Shown here one piece after another: positions 34,901 to 43,689 of a DNA stretch of 64,000 nucleotides. Positions within the stretch are counted from its first letter, which is position 1; every line of letters starts with the position of its first letter. Source of the DNA: Closterium sp. Naga37s-1 (taxonomy: Eukaryota > Streptophyta > Zygnematophyceae > Desmidiales > Closteriaceae); contig CANJKZ010000922.1 in the NCBI GenBank assembly GCA_947471745.1, positions 3,099,001 through 3,163,000 of the forward strand. The letters are read 5' to 3'. The notes beneath the pieces were generated by a model, which was given only the letters and a program-made list of their open reading frames with translations, was not told the DNA's origin and made no database searches. A program made the translations under genes and the position numbers.

Positions 34901-36542
34901 ACCTGCCTACTGTTTTCTTGCCCCTGCACCAGAGGAACCAGCAAGCATGGAGGAGGCATTAGCTGGACCAGATAGGGAGAAGTGGCTGGTTTCTAGGGAT
35001 GCTGAGTACCAAAGCTTGCTAGAGAATGGGACATGGGATCTGGTGGTGCTGCCTGAGGGGAAGAAAGCCGTACAGTGCAAGTGGGTGCTAAGGATCAAGA
35101 CCGATGACAAGGGACAGGTCACCATCTACAAGAGTAGGCTGGTGGCTAAGGGGTTTATGCAGAAGGAGAAGCAGGACTTCAATTAGATCTTTGCTCCCAC
35201 TGCCAAACCCCCTACCCTCCGTGTCTTGTTGGCAGATGCAGCCGTTAGTGGGAAATCCATCATTCAGATGGATATATCAACGGCATTCCTCAATGGGATT
35301 TTAGAGGAGGATGTGTACATGACGCAGCCACCTGGGTATGAGGATGGTACGGGCAGGGTGTGCAAGCTGAAAAAGTCCATCTACGGCTTGAAGCAGGCGC
35401 CACGCTGCTGGTACCAGAAGTTGGCAGCTGTTTTAGAGGAGATGGGATTCAGGACCAGCAGCTGTGATGAGAGCCTCTTTCTCAAGGGGGAGGGGGAGAA
35501 GCTGCTGCTGTTTCTGGTCTACGAGGACGACATTCTTCTCTTCAGCAGCAGCATGAAGGAGATCCAGAAAGTGCAGCAGCAGCTGATGAAGAACTTCAAG
35601 TGCAAGACCCTTGGGGAGGTAAAGTACTACCTCGGGATGCACGTGGAGAGGGATCTGGATCACAGATGGTTGAAGCTGCACCAGGAGAAGTTCATCAAGG
35701 AGCTGGGGGAGAAGTATGGGATTGAGAATGAGCGCAAGGTTGCAACTCCCCTGCCAGCAGAATTCAAGCTTGTGAAGGCAGCAGAGGATGAAGGGGTTCA
35801 AGCCAAGGAGCAGCAGCAATTTCAGTCCTTGGTGGGCAGCCTATTGTATGCCGCGGTTCATACAAGGCCCGACATCTCTTTCTCGGTTGGGCAGCTGGCT
35901 AGGGTGGTGCAGAATCCATCAGAGGAGCAGGTGGATGCAGCTGAGCGTGTGGTGAAGTACCTGAACTCTCACCCAAGCATTGGAGTTCAATACTCCGCAT
36001 CTGCACAGGTGAAGCAGAAAGGGGTTGAGGTGCTGAAAGAGAAGGGGGGGCGGCTTGGAGAAGGCAAGCTGTTTCTCACTTGCTTTACCGATGCTACGTG
36101 GGCTTCTGAGAAGGACGATTCCTCATCTGTGGGAGGATACATCTGCGTAGTTGGGGGAGGACCTGTTAGTTGGAGGTCCAAGAAGCAGACGGAGACGGCA
36201 CTCTCCTCTGTTGAATCAGAGTACATGGCAATGTTCCATGGGGTGAAGGAGGTGATTTGGCTGAGGAGGCTGTTAGAGGAGATTGGCCAGGAGCAGAAGG
36301 TTGCTACGCCGCTGTTTTGTGATAGCAAGGGGGCTCTTGGGATGGCCAGGAACGCAGTGCTTCATGGGTTGAACAAGCACATGCGTATCAAGTGGCACTG
36401 GCTGCGTAAGGAGGTGAAGAGGGGGACCGTGAATCCAATCTATATCAAGACTCACCAGCAGCCAGCAGACTTCCTCACCAAGAGGCATGTGGATGAGCCT
36501 CATTGGCGTTGTGTGCGCATGAGTGGAATGAGCATGAACTAG
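31963..36542 (+). pseudogene. R10 gag-pol coding remnant (copia)
   Basis: Parts: gag from MAGNTSAGAGESS at 31963, with the UBN2-like pattern EKFNGEGYDDWAWKM; CCHC knuckle CWYCEKEGHPWFLC (about 32852-32895); protease VLDTGAAWTMTP (about 33138-33172); GAG pre-integrase (about 33595-33690); integrase with FLTIVDDWSR, DRGGEFLGAE and SPQSNGVAERANRT (about 33770-34320); acidic linker (about 34480-34900); RT (about 34940-35640) with MDISTAFLNGILEEDVYM and YGLKQAPRCWYQKL; RNase H with SVESEYMAM and THQQPADFLTKRHV (about 36080-36540). Start chosen because the R11 gag begins with the same residues. Broken, about four breaks. Confidence 0.9.
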
Positions 36543-36570
36543 CATGGAATGATGTGGAATGCAGCCGACA

Positions 36571-36585
36571 GGCTGAGGGGGAGTG
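36571..36585 (+). other. R10 polypurine tract
   Basis: ggctgagggggagtg immediately before the 3' LTR: purine-rich plus-strand primer. Confidence 0.75.
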
Positions 36586-37677
36586 TGTTGGGTGCAAATT
36601 CACATTGCACGACATCCTGCCGTCTGTTTGTACGAGTATGCGTGTGCGAATGCATTTGGGTGTGAATGGAATATTCGTGTGTTTGTTTGTTTTCGCAATT
36701 TTCGCTTGATGCATTTGCAGGTACTCGCGCAATGTGCGCTTCGGCACAACATTGTACGCGCTATGAACAGTGCAAGCAGAAAGGACGAGCTCGCAAAGGA
36801 ACCCAAGATGGAAGCTTTGCAGTTCGGTTTAATTGAGTGCGCAGATTCAGTTCTATCCAACTCGAACTTGTACTGTTTTGTTTGGTTGACTATAGTGTAG
36901 CAGGGCAGGCACTATAGGGGTACAATTTAGGTGAAGGTTGGATGTTGTTTGTCTGTATCTGCATGCTACAGGGCCAGGGGAAACCAGCGGAACCAGCATT
37001 TGGCTGGTTGGGCAAAGACAAAACAGGTTCTGTTTTTAGGACCTGAACCTGGTTGTTGTTTTCCCAGGTTGGAAAAACAGAACCAGAGGTTGTTTACCAA
37101 CCTACCACCTGCTGTTTTGTCCAGCCAGGTTGGTTCTGTTGCTTGGAATTATTTGGGATCATCCCTGGTTGTTCCCAGGTTGATTCCCAAGGTCCTTGCT
37201 AGCTAGAACTATATATTCCTTCTCTGTTGGTACCTGAATATATTCAAATTGATTCAAGCGAATTCCTTCCTTCCTGGAATTTCATTTCTATGCGGTGCAA
37301 CGGCAGAATGCTACCGAGTCAACACTAGTATGCTAGGACTACGACGCTAGGCCAACGCTGTCCAATTCGTAACTCTGCAATGGCAGAATTTTTCGCGAGG
37401 CAACTTGGCTCTTTTGAAAGCTCTTAGAGTGAGCTTTGATATAGCGGGTTCTCAGCTTAATCCGATCGACGGTCTGCACGGCACGCTGCGCGACATTCAA
37501 GGTATTCTTGCTGTTTTGACTAAGTCCCGCTTGATCCCTCTCTCTACAAACTCAGACCAGAGGATAGGGGCTGGTCTTGTACCAAGCACCCAGGGACCCT
37601 TGGAGGTGACCCCGAGGAGAGGTTTTAAGTTGGATAACGTCTTAATAGCCTGAGTTATTAGGCCCTTTACACCAACA
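36586..37677 (+). repeat. R10 3' LTR (1,092 bp)
   Basis: TGTTGGGTGC to ACACCAACA. The inverted counterpart is 38853-39939. Contains a candidate TATA box. Confidence 0.94.
37210..37217 (+). promoter_or_regulatory. Candidate TATA box in the R10 3' LTR
   Basis: TATATATT roughly two thirds of the way along the LTR, in a suitable place for an LTR promoter. Motif only. Confidence 0.35.
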
Positions 37678-39939
37678 AAAGAGGTTCTCATCACAGCTGC
37701 TGGTCCTGAATCCCATCTCCTCTAAAACAGCTGCCAATTTCTGGTACCAGCAGCGTGGCGCCTGCTTCAAGCCGTAGATGGACTTTTTTAGCTTGCACAC
37801 CCTGCCCGTACCATCCTCATACCCAGGTGGCTGCGTCATGTACACATCCTCCTCTAAAATCCCATTGAGGAATGCCGTTGATATATACATGCCTCCTCTA
37901 TGCTTGCTGGTTCCTCTGGTGCAGGGGCAAGAAAACAGTAGGCAGGTTCATCCTCCTCATCCGGGTCATAGCCATGCGGTAGAATCAGCAATGCCTCCTC
38001 ATTCCCAAGCTGCTGCTCTGCTACATCAGCTCCTGCAGTCAGCTTCATAGTGGCCATACGGGTACGTCCTGGCCTGGAGACGGGTGTCTCCCATCCCCTC
38101 ATAACGACACCCTTCGGCTTCCTCCTTGATGGTAGCGCAGGAACCTTAGCTTTTCCCAGCTGCTGTTCTCCTCCCTCAGATCCAGCAGCTTCCTTGGTGC
38201 TATCACTAGTCTCCACATCATCTCCTCCACCACCAGGTGCCTCCTGCACCTTCTCTCCATCACCACCCTCTGCAGCTGCCTCCTCCCTCTCGTCCCACAC
38301 ACTAGGAGTCAGGTCCAGCTGCATTGTGATCTGCTCCATCTGCTCGGATACCTTGGTCTCCGGCTGTTTCTTCCATCCCCCATACATCATGCCCTCAACA
38401 AACTTCACATCCCTGCTGTCAAACAACACACCCTTGGATGGTTCCCACAGCAGCCATCCCTTGCTCTCAGCAGCCAGCCCCAAATGCACACACCAGATTG
38501 CACTCGCCCCCAACTTACTTCGATCCCCTCATAACGACACCCTTCGGCTTCCTCACTCGGTCTAGGCTCCTCCCCAATCATTAGTTTCAGCAAACCAATC
38601 TGACGGAAGTAAAGTTGCATTTTCCAGGCCCAATCATCATAGCCCTCACCATTGAACCTCTCGTCGGTGAAGTTTTCCAGCACCTCCTTGATCAGCGAGC
38701 CCTGGTTTGTTCGCGCTCCCTTTGGCGCCGAAACACCAGAATCCTGGCTGCCGCTACGATCTTGGGCTGAAGATTCACCAGCTCTCGCCGAGGTATTTCC
38801 CGCCATAGCTACCTATAACGAGGATCACTATAACGCAGCTCTGATACCAGCTTGTTGGTGTAAGGGCCTAATAACTCAGGCTATTAAGACGTTATCCAAC
38901 TTAAAACCTCTCCTCGGGGTCACCTCCAAGGGTCCCTGGGTGCTTGGTACAAGACCAGCCCCTATCCTCGGGTCCGAGTTTGTAGAGGGATCAAGAGGGA
39001 CTTAGTCAAAACAGCAAGAGTACCTTGAACGTCGCGCAGCGTGCCGTGCAGACCGTCGATCAGATTAAGCTGAGAACTTGCTATATCGAAGCTCACTCTA
39101 AGAGCTTTCAAAAGAGCCAAGTTCCCTTGCGAAAAGTTCTGCCATTGTAGAGTTACGAAATGGACAGCGTTGGCCTAGCGTCGTGATGCTAGCGTACTTA
39201 CGTTGACTCGGTAGCATTCCGCCGTCGCACCGCGTAGAAACGAAATTCCAGCAAGGAAGGAATTCGCTCGAATCAATTTGAATATATTCAGGTATCAACA
39301 GAGAAGGAATCTCTAGTTCTAGCTAGCAAGGACCTTGGGAATCAACCTGGGAACAACCAGGGATGATCCCAAATAATTCCAAGTAACAGAACCAACCTGG
39401 CTGGACAAAACAACAGGTGGTAGGTTGGTAAACAACCTCTGGTTCTGTTTTTCCAACCTGGGAAAACAACAACCAGGTTCAGGTCCTAAAAACAGAACAT
39501 GTTTTGTCTTTGCCCAACCAGCCAAATGCTGGTTCCGCTGGTTTCCCCTGGCCCTGTAGCATGCAGATACAGACTAACAACATCCAACCTTCACCAAAAT
39601 TGTACCCCTATAGTGCCTGCCCTGCTACACTATAGTCAACCAAACAAAAGAGTTCAATTTCGAGTTGGATAGAACTGAATCTGCACAATCAATTCAACCG
39701 AACTGCAAAGCTTCCATCTTGGGTTCCTTTGCGAGCTCGTCCTTTCTGCTTGCATTGTTCATAGCGCGTACAATGTTGTGCCGAAGCGCACATTGCGCGA
39801 GTACCTGCAAATGCATCAAGCGAAAATTGCGAAAGCAAACAAACACACGAACATTCCTGTCACACCCAAATGCATTCGCACACGCATACTCGTACAAATA
39901 GATGGCAGGATGTCGTGCAATGTGAATTTGCACCCAACA
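37678..39939 (-). mobile_element. R11: rearranged copy of the R10 copia family, opposite orientation
   Basis: On the reverse strand: an almost complete 5' LTR (38853-39939), primer site (38838-38849), the start of gag (MAGNTSARAGESS from 38806), part of the integrase-RT linker and part of RT (MYISTAFLNGILEEDVYM, about 37850-37890). There is no 3' LTR; RT text runs directly into the outer end of the R10 3' LTR, which suggests R10 entered R11. Heavily broken: most of pol is absent. Confidence 0.92.
38853..39939 (-). repeat. R11 5' LTR (1,087 bp)
   Basis: Plus strand TGTTGGTGTA to CACCCAACA; it is the inverted match of the R10 3' LTR over its whole length with scattered differences. Confidence 0.93.
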
Positions 39940-40886
39940 AGAAGAACGCGAAGGCACACTCCGCGTACTCACTCTCCTCGTCATCTCCAACCATCATTGC
40001 CGCTCCAGCCAAGGCTGACTTGGCTGGCTTTCCCAGTGCATCATAGGTCAGCTTATTTGGGGCTTAAATTCTCCTTTTGCCCCTTCCTTCCTCCTCAGCT
40101 GCAGGGACATGAAGGCCTTGGCGTTGCTGCGGGGTGACTCGGATCCGTGGAGCACTCATAGTGCGAGAAGGAAGTGCCGGTGCACGCTCGCTCACTTGCT
40201 GCACCTCCTCCTCTTCTTCCTCTGCATCCTTGGCCTCCTCTCCCCCATTCACAAGGGAAGATTGCCTTGTGGTGGTGCTACCACTGCTCAGCTCCCAAGG
40301 CAGCTCCACATGCTCCAAACCGGAACTCTTCACCTCCCCAAACCGCACGCCTATCTTTGCCTCATTCTCCGCCTTCCAATCCTTGTACATCAGATTCTCC
40401 ATGTACTTGCAGTCTCTGCTCACCAAGAACTTCTTGGTGAATGGGTCCCAAAAAAGCCACCCCTTGCTGTTTTGAGCCATGCCCAAGTGCACAGCCCATA
40501 TCGCCTTGGCACCGAGTTTGTTGTGCCGAAGATTCTTAGGCACGAGCCCCTTGCGCATGCACCCGAACACCCGAAGCATATCCACCTTTGGCTTCCTTCC
40601 AATCCACTCCACATAGGGCACCCATTTGTCTGCTTTCACATGAGTCAAGGCTCTGTTCTTGGCCACACACGCACTCCGCACTGCATCAGGCCAGAAGTAG
40701 TCGGGTAGCCCGGCTTCAATTAGCAACCCGCGTGCCATCTCCGTGATTGTGCGGTTCGCTCGCTCGACGATCCCATTCATTGAAGGGGAGTATGGCATGA
40801 TAAGGGAGTGCCTTATGCCATTCTTCTTCAGCCACAATCCAAACTCCTTGCTCAAGAACTCTCCCCCTCGATCAGTGCGGATTGAC
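39940..40886 (-). mobile_element. R12 (left part): copia integrase segment, split by R13
   Basis: Reverse strand encodes the second half of a copia integrase: SKEFGLWLKKNGIRHSL, SPSMNGIVERANRTITEMA (about 40730-40800), KPKVDMLRVFGCM (about 40555-40600) and a Ser/Glu-rich linker. It is a relative of R10 and R16 but a distinct subfamily. The integrase text is cut at 40886 by R13 and its first half resumes beyond 42678. Left edge abuts the R11 LTR. Broken. Confidence 0.9.
40882..40886. repeat. Target site duplication of R13, left copy (TTGAC)
   Basis: TTGAC directly before the R13 LTR, repeated at 42673-42677 directly after the second LTR. Confidence 0.93.
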
Positions 40887-41069
40887 TGTCAGAATATGTT
40901 ATATTTGTCTAGCCTGCAGTGGGGTACTCAATAGTGAGTACAGCCCAATCTAGGGTTTCCTATATGTATCCACCTGCTTGCTAGTCCAACCCTCTTCTTT
41001 TGCTTATTCTCTCTTGCCTGGCTAGCTAAACCCTAGCCATGGCTTCTCATACTGCCTACTATCTTAACA
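40887..41069 (+). repeat. R13 5' LTR (183 bp)
   Basis: TGTCAGAATA to ATCTTAACA. Contains ctagcctgcagtggggtac and the perfect hairpin GTACTCA-ATAG-TGAGTAC at 40924-40941, then gtttcctatatgtatcc. Confidence 0.95.
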
Positions 41070-41099
41070 TGGTATCAGAGCAGTTACGCTCTTGGCCTG

Positions 41100-41700
41100 T
41101 AGGCCCACCTGCTTCCGCTGCTACTACTTTGCCTGCCGCGCGCCTATGGCGCGCGGCCCTTTTTTCTTCCCGCCGTGCGCTCGTGGCGCGCGGCGGTTTT
41201 CTGACCGTCGCGCGCCCCGAGGCGCGCGGCGGTGCCTCGCCCCTGTCGCGGCCCCGTCAAGGCCCCACGTCGCGGCCCCCCGTCGCGGCCCCCCGTCGCG
41301 GCCCCCCGTCGCGGCCCCCCGTCACGGCCCCCCGTCGCGGCCCCCCGTCGCGGCCCCCCGTCGCGGCCCCCCGTCGCGGCTCCTGTCGCGGCCCCTCGTC
41401 GCGGCCCTGCCCCGTCGCCACGACGCCGCCCTGTCGCGGCCCTGTCGCGGTGCTGCCCCGGCCCTGCCCCTTCGCCCGCTGCGGCTCTGTCGCGGCCCCG
41501 TCACGGCCCCGTTGCGACCCCGCCCCGGCCCTGCCCCGACCCCTGTCGCGGCCTCGTCGTGGCCCCGTCGCGGCCCCGCCCCGGCCCCTTTTCCCGTCGC
41601 CTGTCGAGGCGACCTGAGGGGGCCGCGCGTCGCCCCTTCTGCCGCCTGCTCTGGCGCCCTGGGGGGCCGCGCCTCGGCCCCTCCTTTCTTCGTCGCGGCC

Positions 41701-41740
<40 letters not shown>
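41100..41740 (+). repeat. R13 leader minisatellite and 35 bp poly-C run
   Basis: After gcgcgc-rich inverted motifs (about 41130-41235), tandem gtcgcggccccc units fill about 41270-41600, C-rich on the sense strand. A pure C run spans 41704-41738. The long open frames here in several frames are repeat products. Beyond it, 41760-42300 has looser repeats such as cagttgctccagttgcc. Confidence 0.88.
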
Positions 41741-41741
<1 letters not shown>

Positions 41742-42360
41742 TCCCTACCCGCCACCCCGCCCTGCCCTGTCTTAGGGTTTGGGGGTGGCGAGTCGGGGGT
41801 GGCGGGTGTGTGGCATCCCCTGCTCCTCCTCCTACTCCATCTCCCACTGCTGCAACTGCCGCTGAGGGGGGTGGGTGTGTGGGAGCTGACGGAGTGGTGC
41901 TAGGGGTGTGGGTGTGTGGGAGCTGTCGGAGTGGTACTAAGGGGGAGGCGTGTGTGAGCAGTGCTAGAGGTGCTGCAGGGGGTGTGTCATAGGGGGGTGG
42001 GATAGTTTGGGGAGGTTGAAGGGGGGTGGCCGCCGTGAAGCCCGCAGCTCCAGTCGCCCGTGAGACCGTTGCGCCAGTAGCCCGTGAGCCCGTTGCGCCA
42101 GTCGCCCGTGAGCCCGTTGCTCCAGTCGCCCGTGAGTCCGTTGCTCCTGCCGCTCAGAGTTAGCCGCGGAGCCAGTTACTCCAGTAGCTCGTGTGCCAGT
42201 TGCTCCAGTTGCCAGTGTGCCAGTTGCTCCAGTTGCCCGTGTGCCAGTTGCTCCAGTTGCGCCGTGTGCCAGCAGCTTCAGCTGCCGCCCACTACCTCCT
42301 CTCCTCTCATATTCCCTCCTCCTCCACACTTGCCCTCTGCGATAGCCTCTAGCTTTGCTT

Positions 42361-42489
42361 ACATTTGTGAATTTTAAACTGTTGTTTCTTGTACTTGTGC
42401 TCAGAATGTGTGGTGACATTGTGATCCAACCTGAGCTTGCTTTGCTTTGCTTCTTGTGCTGATTACACCCCACTTTGGCTATGGGGGTG
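42361..42489 (+). other. R13 3' module shared with R1/R6 and R9
   Basis: Contains cttgtgctcagaatgtgtgg and gtgatccaacctgagcttgc, both also found with small changes before the 3' LTR of R1, R6 and (reverse) R9, and ends in the same ctatgggggtg polypurine tract. Confidence 0.88.
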
Positions 42490-42672
42490 TGTCAGAATAT
42501 GTTATATTTGTCTAGCCTGCAGTGGGGTACTCAATAGTGAGTACAGCCCAATCTAGGGTTTCCTATATGTATCCACCTGCTTGCTAGTCCAACCCTCTTC
42601 TTTTGCTTATTCTCTCTTGCCTGGCTAGCTAAACCCTAGCCATGGCTTCTCATACTGCCTACTATCTTAACA
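42490..42672 (+). repeat. R13 3' LTR (183 bp)
   Basis: Reads identical to 40887-41069. Hairpin at 42527-42544. Followed by the second TTGAC. Confidence 0.95.
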
Positions 42673-42677
42673 TTGAC

Positions 42678-43274
42678 TTGACTAGCCAGTCTTGTTGCCG
42701 CTACACCATCGGCAACCAATCGGTCTTCACCGTTTCAGCCACGTCGCTCTTCTTGGACAGCACGTACACCCAGGTCATGCGGGTGTAGACGTCCACAATG
42801 GTGAGGAAGTACTCTGCTCCAGCAGCTCCAAGCTTCAAGGGGCCCACCACGTCCATCACCACCTCATCCAGTGGTGCCTTAGCCGTTGCCTCCGAACTAG
42901 AGAACGTGTAACGGGTGAACTTGGCTTGCATGCACGTGGGGCAGCCAAGTACCTCATCGGGCTCCCCCTTCACACGTATGCCAGCAACCATCTCATTCTT
43001 CACTAGCTGCTGCAAGATGGGCAGGGCCACATGCCCCATGCGCCGATCCAAGGTCAACCAATCACACTCCCCCGTAGCCGAAGTCGGATTGGAGAATGCC
43101 GCACTCGCAATAGTGCCCCACATGCTGTCTCCGTAGTCCTCCTCCGCTGCTGCCTTGGGGTTCTCCTCACCCTTGTGTTGCTTCTGAGCTGCTGCACTTC
43201 TCTCCTCGTGTTCACCGAGCTTGCTGGTCCCTCCAATCTTCTCTGCTGGTCCTGAATCCCATCTCTTCTAAAAC
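42678..43274 (-). mobile_element. R12 (right part): copia pre-integrase and first half of integrase
   Basis: Reverse strand: GAG pre-integrase RRMGHVALPILQQLVKNE (about 42990-43045), CPTCMQAKFTRYTF (about 42900-42945) and integrase start with YFLTIVDVYTRMTWVYVLS (about 42760-42815). The last 31 bp (about 43244-43274) match an RT stretch of R10/R11 instead, a small foreign shard at the edge. Broken, a few breaks. Confidence 0.88.
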
Positions 43275-43689
43275 ACAAGGGCCTACACCAAGAGAAATGT
43301 TACACTACACAAAGTAATGCAACTATTCTCACTAAATAAAATGTTTCCCTTTTTGGAGAGCTTTGAAATCACTTGAATCTTGAAGCCAAGGCTCTGGTTC
43401 TTCAAGATGAATTCTTCCTTGAGTTCTTGGAAGTCTGCTGCGCACACCTGCGACACACCGAACGTTCCACACAAGACAAAATTGAAAACCGCACACGACA
43501 CGCAAACGACGACGTGACACGCGACTAGCGACAACTCGCTATTGACTCGACACACACATTCAAAATCATGCCTCATCATTCTCACACTATTGTAAGCATG
43601 AAAACATATATTATTTCATGCCCTCATACCATTCCATGCACACAGGCATGCACGCACACGGACACCAAGCCGAATGCAAACCGTAGGGT
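43275..43689. other. Unassigned AT-richer stretch
   Basis: About 415 bp between R12 and R14 with no similarity I can recognise to the coding parts of any element. It could be an LTR or UTR remnant of an unlisted copia family or a scrap of host DNA. A 100-codon reverse frame at 43283-43585 has no recognisable domain and no support. Confidence 0.5.

Larger units (their letters stand above)
31585..37677 (+). mobile_element. R10: Ty1/copia element with 1.09 kb LTRs
   Basis: Partial 5' LTR (332 bp remaining), primer site, gag, CCHC knuckle, protease, integrase, RT, RNase H, polypurine tract and full 3' LTR. LTR ends are TGTTGG and CCAACA. Over the shared 332 bp the LTRs differ at about 17 positions by eye (about 5 percent), an intermediate age. 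Its left edge is fused to the truncated LTR of R7. Broken, about four breaks. Related to R11 (same family), and more distantly to R12 and R16. Confidence 0.94.
40887..42672 (+). mobile_element. R13: non-autonomous LTR element, whole, very recent
   Basis: Two 183 bp LTRs that read identical, a perfect primer site TGGTATCAGAGC (41070-41081), a polypurine tract (ctatgggggtg, 42479-42489) and a 5 bp duplication TTGAC. The interior of about 1.4 kb has no gag or pol, only a GC-rich minisatellite leader, a 35 bp C run and a 3' module shared with R1/R6 and R9. This is the layout of a TRIM/LARD-type element, which needs proteins from an autonomous partner. It looks whole: ends, primer sites and duplication are all present. 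Confidence 0.95.

Noticed and set aside
37678-39939. R11 as a designed non-autonomous element like R13
   Set aside because: It has only one LTR and broken pieces of pol, so it is a decayed copy rather than a mobile short form.
41092-41903. Long Pro/Arg/Ala frames on both strands
   Set aside because: Repeat products of the R13 leader; R13 carries no gag or pol similarity.
43283-43585. 100-codon reverse frame as a host gene
   Set aside because: No domain, no homologous copy in the window, no supporting context.
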